Below, piece by piece: positions 35,191 to 45,720 of a stretch of DNA of 64,000 nucleotides. The notes under the pieces were generated by a model that was not told where the DNA came from, made no database searches, and saw only the letters and a program-made list of their open reading frames with translations. The position numbers and the translations under genes were made by a program. The stretch is from Salvator merianae (lineage: Eukaryota > Chordata > Lepidosauria > Squamata > Teiidae): assembly GCA_003586115.2 (NCBI GenBank), contig QVOM02000112.1, forward strand, positions 52,845,638 through 52,909,637, given 5' to 3'. Positions within the stretch are counted from its first letter, which is position 1, and every line of letters starts with the position of its first letter.

Positions 35191-35920
35191 AGCCCACAAC
35201 TGCCTTGATCACTGCGGCAATGGCCACACTGGCTTTTGGTGAGAGGCTGATTATTGCCATGGTGATCTAGACATGATGCATGACTGCGCAGCTGCAGCTG
35301 CAGTTGCACTGCCACGCCCACTTGCCACACTGCACCTGGAAGCGTGTGCAGATACTGGTGTCCAGAAGTGGGTGGACTGTTAAAAAGCAATCCATCGCTG
35401 GATGACTTTGGGGGAGCCTGCAGCAACTTCTGGTAAGTTGCTGTGGTTCCCCAGCGTGGACAGGGCAATTCAGAGAGTGGTCTATATCACTCTACTGCCC
35501 TATAAGTGTTCCTGTGTTCTTTGGATAGCATCTCACATATGATGAGTCACTAGTCCCACTCCTACATTATCTTGCATATCACTTGAAGAGCTACATTTGT
35601 GAAGGCACATGCTGCAACATTGCTGTTATTTGCAACATGGCATACTATATCATAATAGTACTGTCATCTAGTACTTGGCAAATTTAAAAACCTGTACAGC
35701 TATATAATCTTTCTCTTGTAACTTAATAGTACTGTACGTCCAAAAAAGATATGGAAAAATTATGATGATATAACATAAGGAATTGTTTACGTCAGACAAA
35801 TAGAATAGCCAAGCAGTTGCAAAATAGATATATCAGAAAAAGAATTCCAAATATTCTCTTAGTAGACAGGAGGACAGTGTTAATTAGCTCTTTGTTAGTA
35901 TATATGATATATCTTTGTAA
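35191..35920. other. Unassigned DNA
   Basis: A GC-rich first half (35190-35480) is possibly transposon-derived. The rest is AT-rich with no recognised element. Confidence 0.4.
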
Positions 35921-35924
35921 TTTA

Positions 35925-38867
35925 TTGTCCTTGTTGTTAAGCTATGTCCGACTCTTCATCATGCCATGGACCATAGCATATCAGGCCTTTTGTGTTGGTT
36001 TGTCTCCCGGAGTTTGCCCAAGCTCGTGTTCTTTGCTTCCACGACACTATCTATCCATCTCATTCTCTGCCGTCTCCTTGTCCTTTTGCCTTCAATCTTC
36101 CTCAGCATCAGGATGCCTTCTCCAAGAAGTTCTGTCTTCTCATTATGTAGCCAAAGTATTTGAGTTTCAGCTACAGTATTTGTCTTACCAATAAACAATC
36201 AGGCTTTGCTGCCTTTAGTACTGACAGATTTGATCTCCTTGCAGCCCAGGGGGTTCCCTAAAGTCTCCTCCTGCATCACAACTCAAAAGCTTTTGTGTTT
36301 TGGCATGCAGCCTTCCTTAAGATCCATCTCTCACAGCCATACACTGCTATTGAGAAAATCATAGATTTTCTTATGCAGACCTTTGCTGGCAGAGTGATGT
36401 CTCTCTTTTTGATATGCTGTCCAAGTTTGCCATAGCTTTCCTCCCAAGGAACAAGTGTCTTTTAATTTCATGGCTGCAGTCACTGTCTGCAGTGATCTCT
36501 CAGCCCAATAAAATTAAACCTAATCCTACTACCATTTCTTCCACCTTTTTTATTTTTTTTACATTGAGCTTCAAGCCAGCTTTTGCCCTTTCCTCTTTCA
36601 CTCTCTTCAAGAGGATACTTAGTTCCTCTTCACTTTCTGTCATTAAGGTGGTATAATTTGCAAATCTGGGGTTGTGGATATTTTCCCAGCAATTTTAATT
36701 CTGGCTTTTTAAGTCTGGTGTTTTCATGATGTACTATGCATATAAATTAAATTCCTAGCGTGATAATATGCAGCCTTGTAGTACTGCTTTCCCAGTCTTG
36801 AGCCAATCAGTTGTTCCATGTTTGGTTCTCACTGTTGCTTCTTGACCTGTAGAAAGATTCCTCAGGAGACAGATAAGGACTTTAAGGATTTGTTACAATT
36901 TGTTGTGATCCACATAGTCAAAGCTTTAGTATAGCCAATGGAGCAGATGTATATGTCTTTCTGGAGCTCTCTTGCTTTCTCCATAATCCAGTGAATGTTG
37001 GTTATTTGATCTCTAGTCCCCCTTCCTCTTCAAAAACCAGCTTGTACTTCTGGCAGTTCTCAGTTCACATTCTTTGGCATTGCTCTTCTTTGGGATTGGA
37101 ATGCAAACTTATCTTTCCAGTCCAGTGTCCACTGCTGGGTTTTCCAAATTTGCTGGTATATTAAGTGCAGGACATTAACAGCATCATCTTTTATGATTTT
37201 AAATAGTTCAGCTGGAATTTTGTCACCTCCCCTAGCCTTGTTGTTAGCAATGCTTCCTAAGGCCCATTTGACTTCACTCTCCAGAATATCTGGCTCTAGG
37301 TCAGTGATCATATCATCATATTACCAGTGATGTTAAGATCTTTCTTGTATAGTTTTTCTGCATATTCTTGCCACCTTTTATTAATCCCTTCTAGTTCCGT
37401 TAGGACCCCACCATTTTTGTCTTTTATCATGCCCATTTTTGCATGAAACATTCACTTGATATCTCCAGTTTTCATAAAGAGATCTCTTCCTTTTCTCATT
37501 CTGTTGTTTTCTTCTATTTCTTTGCATTGCATATTAAAGAAGACCTCTCTTATCCTTGCTGTTCTCTGTAAATCTGCATTCAGTTAGGTATGTCTTCCCA
37601 TTTCTCTCTTGCATTTTTCTTTCTTTCCACAGCTATTTGTACAGCCTCATTAGTCAGCCATTTTGTTTTCTTGCTCTTCTTTTTTCTTTGAGATGTTTTT
37701 TGTTGTTGCCTCCCATACAATTCTATCTATAGTTCTTTAGGCACTCTGCCAGATCTAATCCCTTAAATCTATTCATCACCTCCACTGCATATTCATAAGG
37801 GATATTATTTAGGTCATACTGGTATGATCTTTACTTCAATTTAAGTCTGAATTTTGCAATAAGAAGCTTATGATCTGAGCCACATTCAACTCTAGGTCTT
37901 GTTTTTATTGACTGTATAGAGCTTCCTCATCTTTGACTGCAAAGTATATACTCAATCTGATTTTGGTGATGTCGATATGAAGAGTCATATTTTGGACTGT
38001 TGGAAAAGAGTATTTGTAATGACCAGCAAGTTATCTTCATGAAACTCCATTAATCTCTGCCCTACTTCCGTCATTTTGAGATTATACTTGCAGTGGCAGA
38101 TCGAGCGATCCCTGGCTGTGGGGAACTATATTTTTCTTTGACGTGCTGATGTAAGATCCACCCAGGGGGCAGTGCATGTTTTTGCAGCCAGCAATCTCTG
38201 GCCATGCCTGCAATTACTAACCCTTAAAATTATGAGTCACAACTGATACCCCAGTACTACTTTTCTCACTGTTTTATTGACTATGATGGCCGCTCCATTT
38301 TTTCTAAGGGATTCTTGCCCACAGTAGTAGATATTATGGTCATCTAAATTAAATTCACCCATTCCAATCCACTTTAGTTCACTGACTCCAAAAATGTCAA
38401 TGTTTAATCTTACCATCCTCTGTTTGACCACATCTAACTTACCTTAATTCATAGATCTTACATTCCATATTCCTTTGCAACATTATTCTTTACAGCATTG
38501 GACTTTCCTAGACACATCCACAGCTGAGCATCCTTTCGGTTTTGACCCAGCTGCTTCATTCTTTCTGGAGCTACTTGTACTTGCCCTCCATTCTACTTGT
38601 TCTTGCCCTCCATTCTTCTTCCAACCTGAGGGGCTCATCTTTCAGTGCCATATCTTTTAGCCTCTTGATACTATCCACAAGGTTTTCTTGACAAGGATAC
38701 TGGAGGGTTTTGCCATTCCTTCTTCAGTGGATCACATTTAGTTAAAACTCTGCTCTGTGTCCTGTCTGTCTTGGGTGGCCCTGCACAGCGTAATTCATAC
38801 TTCATTCACCTACACAAGCGCCTCCACCAGGAGAAGGCAGACAAGGCAATGACCCATGAAGGGGATT
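35925..38867 (-). pseudogene. BovB (RTE) LINE, nearly full length, antisense
   Basis: BovB encodes one protein with an APE endonuclease and a reverse transcriptase. In sense order (right to left): a 5' region from 38867 (GGAGAAGGCAGACAAGGC); endonuclease near 38431-38237 (NIDIFGVSELKWIGMGEFN, YYCGQESLRKNGAAIIVNK); near 38050-37990 VITNTLFQQ; RT entry at 37311-37060 (ITDLEPDILESEVKWALGS, NNKARGGDKIPAELFK); DHNKL-type motif A near 36940; and the tail block GKRTRRRQRMRWIDSVVEAK at 36100. The RT active site, normally YADDTTL, reads FANYTTL near 36640-36670, so both catalytic Asp are gone. Many stops are present. About 2.94 kb of a roughly 3.2-kb element. A stretch near 38095-38231 does not align with what I recall of BovB. 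Confidence 0.85.
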
Positions 38868-39437
38868 TTTTTTTTTGTAATTCTTGTCAATACTACAGCA
38901 AAACTATAGTTGTCATGCCTTGACATTTATGTAAGTTTTACTATCATCTCCATTCACAGGATCCTCCAGAAGAATAACCTGTAATTGTTCCTTGTAAATC
39001 TTTTTGAAAATTTGCTGTTATTAGCTTTGCTGCCAATAACTAAAAGCTTACCAGCTGTCTACAATGTTAATTTGTTCTGTCAGAAGCATTAAGTAAGGCC
39101 AATTGAGGGCTTTTAACATTTATGTGAACAATCTGAGATTTGCTTATTTTCATGTGAAATATTAACTATTTTTTGGAATGTTTATTTTTCTGAAAAAGGG
39201 TAAAAATGGAACTTTTAACCTAGTATAAATGTGGTCCCAAAGTACCTTGGAGATAGTAGCGCCTGGCACTCATGTTCTCGTCCTGTCTGTAATCAACCTT
39301 TTCTAGCCTAGAATATTCATGAGATGGGGGAGGGGCAGTCTCACATGTAAATGATCCCACCTGTGAATAATTTCTAAGCCACCTCAGAATTCCCCCCCCC
39401 TTTTGATTTAGGCCATCTCCAGACAGGAAGAGACAAT
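38868..39437. other. Unassigned DNA
   Basis: Nothing recognised. A C9 run lies near 39392. Confidence 0.4.
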
Positions 39438-39587
39438 GGCCCTTTCTGCACTGGGACTTATTCCAGATTATATCTGCATGCCATCTGCAGTCCTCATGCA
39501 GGGCCCACCGTAGTCTGTGCAACCATGTGGATAGGAGGCCCCTATTCTGGGATATAATCCAGAATAAGGTCCAGTGCAGAAAGGTCC
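39438..39587. mobile_element. Palindromic DNA transposon of the 15118 type
   Basis: Ends are GGCCCTTTCTGCACTGG and CCAGTGCAGAAAGGTCC. Both arms carry TTATTCCAGATTATATC or its complement. The left arm lacks about 18 nt (CCAGAATAGGGGCCTCC-like) that the right arm keeps, so the present palindrome is lopsided. Non-coding. Confidence 0.8.
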
Positions 39588-40517
39588 AATAAGGGATCTA
39601 AACAAGATCCAGTGATTGCCTCTTGCTGTGTCCTGCCAGGCAGGAAATGCAAACTTCCACTTCCTTGCAGGTCTGGAGATCCCCCTGAGAGGGACTACCA
39701 CAAATTAGCCAAGTGTCCACCCTCTTTCTTTTGTTGCTTTTTGCACAGTTGACTTGTAGTAGTCCCTATTGGACCTATCACATATGTTGCTCACCAGGCA
39801 TGCAGGTAAGCAGGGCTATTTAGGAAACCTGGCATTGTTGATGGATTTCCCATAATAACATTACAATATGCTTTGTGCACATTGCAGTTCTCATTTCATT
39901 TGGAATGCCTGTAGTCTGCACAGGGCATGGCTGTCCCTATGTCTTCAAACACAGGCAATGTGTTCTTCCAGGGCCATTTCCTGTGTTCAGTTATACATCC
40001 CCAGCTGGGAACATATTGGCTGTAGATGGCATCAGGCATGCAACCAGCATAATGCTGCTGTAAGAAGAGGGCTACAGTTGTAACACTCTTCTGGTCTTGC
40101 AGTGTGGCAGTGCTCTTGGGTTGGAGTACTGTTAGCAGTGGTGTGTGATTAAATATATTCCAGCAGAGCCTTGAAAGTCTACAGCAGGAAAAAATAAGCA
40201 GGTTACTTGAGCAAAAGCTGTTTATTTGCACATTTTTCCTTGTTTTTATCTGAGAGAAAAGCTGCTCAAGCCATGTGATGCACTGTATTATAACTGCGGG
40301 AAAACAAGGCAAAGTTTGGTGATGAAACAGTCACAAATATAGAAAAGATCAAGGATTTGGATCTGCTTGTGGCATTTTGATCTGGATCCAGTGGTGACTT
40401 TCATTTTATTCAGATCCTCCAGGTGATTCCGCACTGGCTGGTATACTGGACCAGCAAGTGTACTAGGAGCCTCCCTTCTACATGCTAGTATGGTCTAAGG
40501 GAGACTCCAGACACAGT
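39588..40517. other. Unassigned DNA
   Basis: No named element. Sequence at 40430-40510 (CCGCACTGGCTGGTATACTGG...) may be the end of another short transposon. Confidence 0.35.
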
Positions 40518-41040
40518 GGCCCTGTTTGCACTTAGCGAGTGGAACGTTCCAGGACACTCACTGGAATGGAGCATTCATACCTGCAAAGAGCTCCAGCTGT
40601 CTGGAAACTCACCAAAGCCCACCTGATGCTAACCTGAAGCCTACCAGCTGTGGTCAAGAAAATTGTAGTTTCCAAGCTGACTTGAATGATCAGGTGAGGA
40701 TGAGGAAAGGTGCATTTGCACCACTTCTTGGTTTGGAATGGTGATGCGGCAGGGACTGTGTGGCCGTACAGGCGCCGTCAGATGGACTGAACCCAGGTTT
40801 GGACTTTGGGTTCCAGACCCTGGCGGCTATTTGGACATGTCCAGACACAAGTCTGGACACAGGTCCTCTAGGTCCGGACCCAGCTACCTACCTAGTGCAC
40901 ATCTGCACTTCTTTCCCAGCTGATTGGCTTGCAGAACATTCCAGTGCTGAGAGGTGTGAACACTCCCCACCATACCCAATCCTGGCCGGCGCGCATCATA
41001 TTAATTAGAACGTTCTACTGTTGTAAGTGTGAACAGGCCC
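40518..41040. mobile_element. Non-autonomous DNA transposon, 523 bp, CpG-bearing core
   Basis: The left terminus GGCCCTGTTTGCACTTAGCG then GTGGAACGTTCCAG pairs with the right terminus AGAACGTTCTACTG then TTGTAAGTGTGAACAGGCCC. This gives about 35-nt terminal inverted repeats. The core (40740-41000) is GC-rich with clustered CpG (GGCGCCGTC, GGTCCGGACC, GCCGGCGCGC), unlike the AT-rich surroundings. No transposase. Retained CpG suggests a fairly recent arrival, but this is inference. Confidence 0.7.
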
Positions 41041-42010
41041 GTTGCCTAACTCCCGAATAATCAAATTTGAATTTCTAAATTTGACAACATTTGGCATAAT
41101 TTGAATTTCTATTGAATTTTGGGCCTACTCCTGTGGAACAGGCCAGACACACAAATCTGGATATTTTCAAAATTTAAACATTTCAATTGTACAAAATGTG
41201 GCCAAGCTTGAATCTCAAGTTCTGTGTCTAAAATGAATAGTTATATTTTTTTAAAAAACAAAAAAATACACCCTAGTGTATTGATAATGAGCGTCACATT
41301 AAAAGGCTTCCCCTCTCAAACTGTTTAATTAGAACTCCTCTCAAAGATCCTAAACTATCTTCCTCTATGAGAGAGTGAACAGTCTGCTTGGGGTTATCAG
41401 TTTAGTCTCTTTGACCTTTGGGGATTTTAAGGGCAAAGGTTAGGAAGTTTAGATTCTGATGATGAGTTCTCATCACATTTAAGGTTTCTAAAGAGGATGC
41501 TTATTTTCATGACGGATATGATGTCTCACTTTTTTAAAGGGATATCAAGTGAGTGGAGATGGACTCACAGTTCCTGAAGGAGTGTAATATTTTCAGCTGT
41601 CTATACATTTCACTAATATAAAATGTTAGTAAGAGGCTTTGTAGCTTAATCCACCCTGATTGTTTGACAATTTGTTGTCTTACAATTAAGTGCAGATGGC
41701 TTCGGGCTGTAATGCAGATAAACAAGAACGTTGAGGACTGTTTCAATTTCCGGGTAGGATTTCAGCTGTAATCCAAGCCTAAAACATAAGAAATCTGTTT
41801 CTTTTTATCTGATCTTTAATGCTCTTTTGCTGTAATCACTGAAATATGTTGACTTTTTATGTAAAATAATACCCATTATGATAGATGGGGGAACAGCTAA
41901 ATCTCATAAGAAATATTGACGGTAAGAGTCTCCAATTTATGACAGAATAAAGCATGGTGTGGTAGGAGTTAGAATTGAGTGGAGTCAATACAAGAAAAGG
42001 AATTGGTATT
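41041..42010. other. Unassigned AT-rich DNA
   Basis: Repeated TTTGAATTTCTA-like words near 41064-41130 are low complexity. No gene seen. Confidence 0.4.
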
Positions 42011-42191
42011 TCATAGAATCATAGAGTTGAAGGGACCTCCAGGGTTGAGTCCAACCCCCTGCTCAGTGCAGGATTCACTAAACCATAGGAGATAGATGTC
42101 TGTCAAGCCTCTTCTTGAAGATCTCCAGCAAAGGAAAGCTCACCACCTCCTGTGGCAATCTGTTCCATTGAATAATCGCCCTTACTGTCAG
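42011..42191 (-). mobile_element. CR1-A LINE, 3' end, antisense
   Basis: It starts TCATAGAATCATAGAGTTG, the complement of the (ATTCTATG)n tail, and runs through CAACCCCCTGCTCAGTGCAGG and TCACCACCTCCTGTGGCAA to GCCCTTACTGTCAG. It is the reverse of the last 180 nt of the copies at 27288 and 48715, but more diverged. It ends exactly where the CR1-B tail begins. Confidence 0.85.
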
Positions 42192-42535
42192 AGTAAGAAC
42201 ATAAGTGGAGCCCTGCTGGATCAGGCCATGGCCCATGTAGTCCAGCATCCTGTTTTACACAGTGTCCCACCAATTGCTTCTGGGCATTCTTAAGCAGAAG
42301 ACAAAGACAAGACCTCAACCTGCTCTCAACTCCCTGCAAATGGCCTTTAGAGGCATCCTGCCTGTCTCTCTACCCTGGACGCAGTAACTAGGCATCCATT
42401 CTAGTAGCCATTGATACACCTCACCTCCATGATACACCTAACCTCTATTAGCCATTGATACACTTGACTTCCATTGATACACCTGACCTCCATGATTCTG
42501 TCCCATCTGTTCTTAAAGCTATCCAGGCTGATTTG
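42192..42535 (-). mobile_element. CR1-B LINE, 3' end, antisense, with tandem expansion
   Basis: AAGAACATAAG at 42192 is the reversed tail, followed by GAGCCCTGCTGGATCAGGCC and the standard CR1-B 3' region up to CTTAAAGCTATCCAGGCTG. At 42410-42491 the ATTGATACACCTGACCTCC segment is repeated four times with variation. In the other copies it occurs once. Confidence 0.8.
42410..42491. repeat. Four-unit minisatellite inside CR1-B
   Basis: Units start at 42410, 42429, 42454 and 42473 (ATTGATACACCTCACCTCC, ATGATACACCTAACCTCT, ATTGATACACTTGACTTCC, ATTGATACACCTGACCTCC). The spacers are short and irregular. Confidence 0.85.
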
Positions 42536-42769
42536 CTTTTATAAAAGAGATAATAGCAGAGGGTTCATGGGTGCACATGGAAAAGGCTCATGCTAGCAGA
42601 TGCTGAAGTCAGGAAATTGCAGCAAACGGAACTTTGATGCAAACTAAAGCATTGTTTGCCAGAGGTTTCCTGGCTTGAAAGACAACCTACAAATTGCTAG
42701 TTAGCTTTTTCCACCCACTTGCATGCTGGCTGCCTCTGGATGGGAATATAGGCAATGGGAGTTAACAGT

Positions 42770-43350
42770 GCCTTGTGATAATTCCCAGGCTGTGGGAATG
42801 GCCTACCTTTTGAGATGCGCCAAGCATCTATAAATTCAGGAGGTTGGTAAAGGAGCACCTCTTTACTTGGGCCTTTGGCTAAAGTCGCACTATCCTATCC
42901 TCCTCAGCTGTATGCCTATCAGAATCACCACCCTAGTCCCAGAGTCAGCAAACAGGCATAAAATAAAGCAAGCATGTTATTCACTTTATTGTGATAGCAG
43001 AATACGGGAACAGAATCAAGCATCAGGCAGATAAACAATCCTAGCCTTTCTCATTTCCCACACCTCCATACTCCAGTACATCATAGTCACAACATCAAAG
43101 GTTCTCAGGCCCTTGGTATCTGTGTTCCTGTTAACCACCAACAAGAGGGAACATTGGGTCAGTGAGAAAAGCAAGCAGGCATGGCTGGAACTGAGAAACA
43201 GACAAAGATGGCAGCATAGTGGTCATAGAGCTGACAGTACTGCATTGTTTTTATGTCTCTTAATTCTGCTTTTATGTGTTTTGATTGTTACAGCATGCTC
43301 TGAGACTTCAGGGTATAGTATGGGATATAAATATAAGTAATAAAAAAAAC
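42770..43350 (+). mobile_element. L2-like LINE, 3' part, degenerate
   Basis: At 42785-42885 the plus strand reads PRLWEWPTF, a stop, then FRRLVKEHLFTWAFG. This fits the L2 ORF2 carboxyl end PxLWNxLPxxV...FKxxLKTFLFxxAFG. The T-rich 3' part with GGGATATAAATATAAGTAATAAA ends near 43350. Intervening sequence at 42930-43220 does not look like L2 and may be an insertion. Confidence 0.5.
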
Positions 43351-43475
43351 CTAAAAATTAAAACATTAAGTAGCAAACATTGTTCTACTTAAAATAAAAT
43401 AAATTTCTTTTCAGCGCACATTTGAAAATATCTGTTCTCTAGAAGGTTGGTGCTGTAGAGTTGAATTTGTCTTTG

Positions 43476-43770
43476 GTGATGGTAAGAAGAAATGCTCCTT
43501 GCCAGACAAGGGTGATGGTGTGGTGGCAACCTAGACTACCTTGCCTTCTGGGTATCTCTCCTGCCTAGCTAGACACTGTTAGCTGCTCTGATCTCTATGT
43601 GTCCTCAGTTACATCAGAGGCCATAAAGGACATCAGCTTATGGCTTCAGCTGCTGGAAGTTCTGCCTGAGAACAATTGTGTCTTCACTCCTGGGGTTGGT
43701 TTAGTGGTGGCAGCCTAGACCATTCTGCCCTATGGGTACTTCTCCTGGCAGCCTGGGCACTGATATCTTG
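43476..43770 (+). repeat. Diverged direct repeat, period about 186 bp
   Basis: GGTGGCAACCTAGACTACC followed by TTGCCTTCTGGGTATCTCTCCTG at 43523-43564 matches GGTGGCAGCCTAGACCATT and CTGCCCTATGGGTACTTCTCCTG at 43708-43750. Two old copies. Nature unknown. Confidence 0.55.
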
Positions 43771-43979
43771 AAGGGGTGTTTCCTTGCAGGACTGGGCCCT
43801 TTTGTCAGTGGCCTTATTTATAAGAACAAGCAAAGGGGTTAATCAGCAGCAGTTCAGGGATGATACTAGTGACGTGGGGAAAAAAAAATTCCCAAGGGTT
43901 GTTCCTGGCGGCAAGAATGCTGATTATGCTAAGGAGAAAATGAAAGCTGTCCCTGCTGGATTGCGGCTTTGAATGTTAT

Positions 43980-44165
43980 TGAATTGTTGTAATAGTTTAC
44001 TGTAGGTTATGTTCTGTACTGATTTATTTTGAATAGGATTAATTATATGATTTTTATATTTTGCTTAGGACCTATGTAAATTTTTATAATGCTGTAACCC
44101 ACCTTGTGCAGCATTTTTTTTGGAAAAGAGGTATAAATATAAATTGAAATAAATTAATATAAATT
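43980..44165 (+). mobile_element. LINE or SINE tail, L2-like
   Basis: TATAATGCTGTAACCCACCTTGTG then GGAAAAGAGGTATAAATATAAATTG is the usual end of a squamate L2-type element. It closes with AATAAATTAATATAAATTAA. Only the tail is evident. Confidence 0.5.
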
Positions 44166-44507
44166 AATATCTTTGAAAGTCACCTAAAAGAAAATGTAGA
44201 ATGTCTTATTTGCAAATAGCTTCTATAAGTTAGCCAGAATATTTTACTTGCTTTATTTATACATATTCATTGACTTAGGGCTAGTCAGTGCCTTTCATCC
44301 TCATCTGTCTCACAGGGTTGTTGTGAATATAAAATAAGAGCACAGACAAGCAGGCTATAACTGTAAAAATGTACGATCATGTTGTAACAAAACTGTTGTG
44401 TCCACAGGAGTGATAGGCAGGGTGTATCCAAATGAAGATGAACTGGTTTACATTGTAAATGCAAATGTGATATTTTTATTTAGTGAATTGTTTGTATTAA
44501 GGAACAA

Positions 44508-44664
44508 CCAGCGGCGGCCACTGGCTTTAAGCCTGGGTGTTCGCATCCCATGCGAAGCACACCATGGCTGAGGCAGTACGGAGGCCAGGAAGCCCTGCAA
44601 ACAGCCATGGTGCACTTCGCACGGGACGCAAACACCCAGGCTTAAAGCTGCCGGCCACTGCTGG
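44508..44664. mobile_element. GC-rich fold-back element with 63-nt arms
   Basis: The left arm 44508-44570 (starts CCAGCGGCGGCCACTGGC) and right arm 44602-44664 are reverse complements at about 52 of 63 positions. They are separated by a 31-nt loop. Most mismatches are C/T or G/A changes, several at CpG sites, as expected for a once perfect palindrome decaying by methyl-C deamination. Flanks GGAACAA and GGACAA could be a worn target duplication. No match to the other palindromic elements here. A MITE is the likely identity. Transcribed, it would make a long hairpin. Confidence 0.75.
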
Positions 44665-44699
44665 GGACAACCCATAGCTAAATGAGAATAAGAGTCTTT

Positions 44700-45220
44700 T
44701 AGAACTCATCTCTTTGTGGTCCAAACCATTGGGTCTGGACCAGTCAGGCCTGCTGGTTCGGACATGGAAAGGTATGGCCTGGAACCATGCCATCTGCATG
44801 ATGGTGTTGGTCCAGACTAGCCCCCTCCCCTGCAAGCTTCGGGGCCAGGCTCTGAATGCTCTGAAAGGCTAGGAATGAAAGTTCCTTGTCTCAGAGCCAC
44901 CAGGTAACCCATTCTGGTGGCATACTTTGGTGTGCCACCAAAATGAGTCCCCCAGTAGCCCAGAAGACAGAGGCATGGCTTCTGCATGAGTTGGTGTTTT
45001 GGACTAGGCTGCCCTGGTCGACTGGTAGACTTTGATGTTGAGGTCTACTGGTAATCCTGATCTGGGTCTCCCTGATCAGAATTATGCTCTGTCCAGTGCA
45101 GATGGAGGATACAGGTGATGGGCAGGCCTCACAGATCCATGCTAATGTGCAGAACGACGAGGCCCATTGCTGACTGTGGGCTCCTATTCTGTATTGCAGG
45201 TAAGCACAGAAAAGATCTAA
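44700..45220 (+). repeat. Dispersed repeat related to 15298-15815
   Basis: It shares the AGGAATGAAA...TTTGGTG...CCAAAAT...CCCC block and, at the right edge, GTAAGCACAGAAAAGATC with the 15-kb copy. Boundaries are uncertain. Confidence 0.45.
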
Positions 45221-45599
45221 GTTGCAACTTGCAATGCGTTGAGCGCAAAGAGTGAAGAGGGGGTAGGCAGTGGATGTTAGTAAATGTGGAAAGCAGTCTT
45301 CCATGATATGTTAGGTAAATTGCTGTGTTTTTTCAAAAAGGAAATGGTAGCCATACTGAATAACTTTATTTAGCAGTTGGAAATAATTACTCAGATTTCT
45401 CTTCTTCCAGTTTAAGAGCTCACTGTTAAATAGCTGAATTCAGTACCTTTCAAGTCTCAAGGGGATGTCAGCAAAAGTACTACAAAAAAATAGCCAGGGG
45501 ACAGCTTTGCTGGTGATAGCATTGTGAATCTGGAAGTAGTAGAATAGGCAGCAGACATTAGTATGAGACCCTTTTTTGAGTTTCAGAACTACAGGAAAG

Positions 45600-45720
45600 A
45601 CGGGGAGTAATTCAGTGGTAGATTACACATCCCTTGGGAAGTGCCTAATTCTTTGTTTATAATTCCTGGTGCAGAACAGTGCACTGTTTTAGAGCATCCT
45701 TCTATGACTTGGAAATCATA
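45600..45720 (+). mobile_element. Possible decayed tRNA-derived SINE
   Basis: GGGGAGTAATTCAGTGGTAGATTACACATCCCTTGGGAAGTGCC recalls a tRNA head with a worn A box. The B box is not convincing. Confidence 0.25.

Noticed and set aside
35925..38867. Endogenous retrovirus
   Set aside because: No long terminal repeats, gag, protease or envelope. The protein blocks are those of BovB.
42101..42535. CRISPR-like array in the repeated ATTGATACACC units
   Set aside because: Units vary, spacers are irregular and very short, and the host is a eukaryote. It is a minisatellite within CR1-B.
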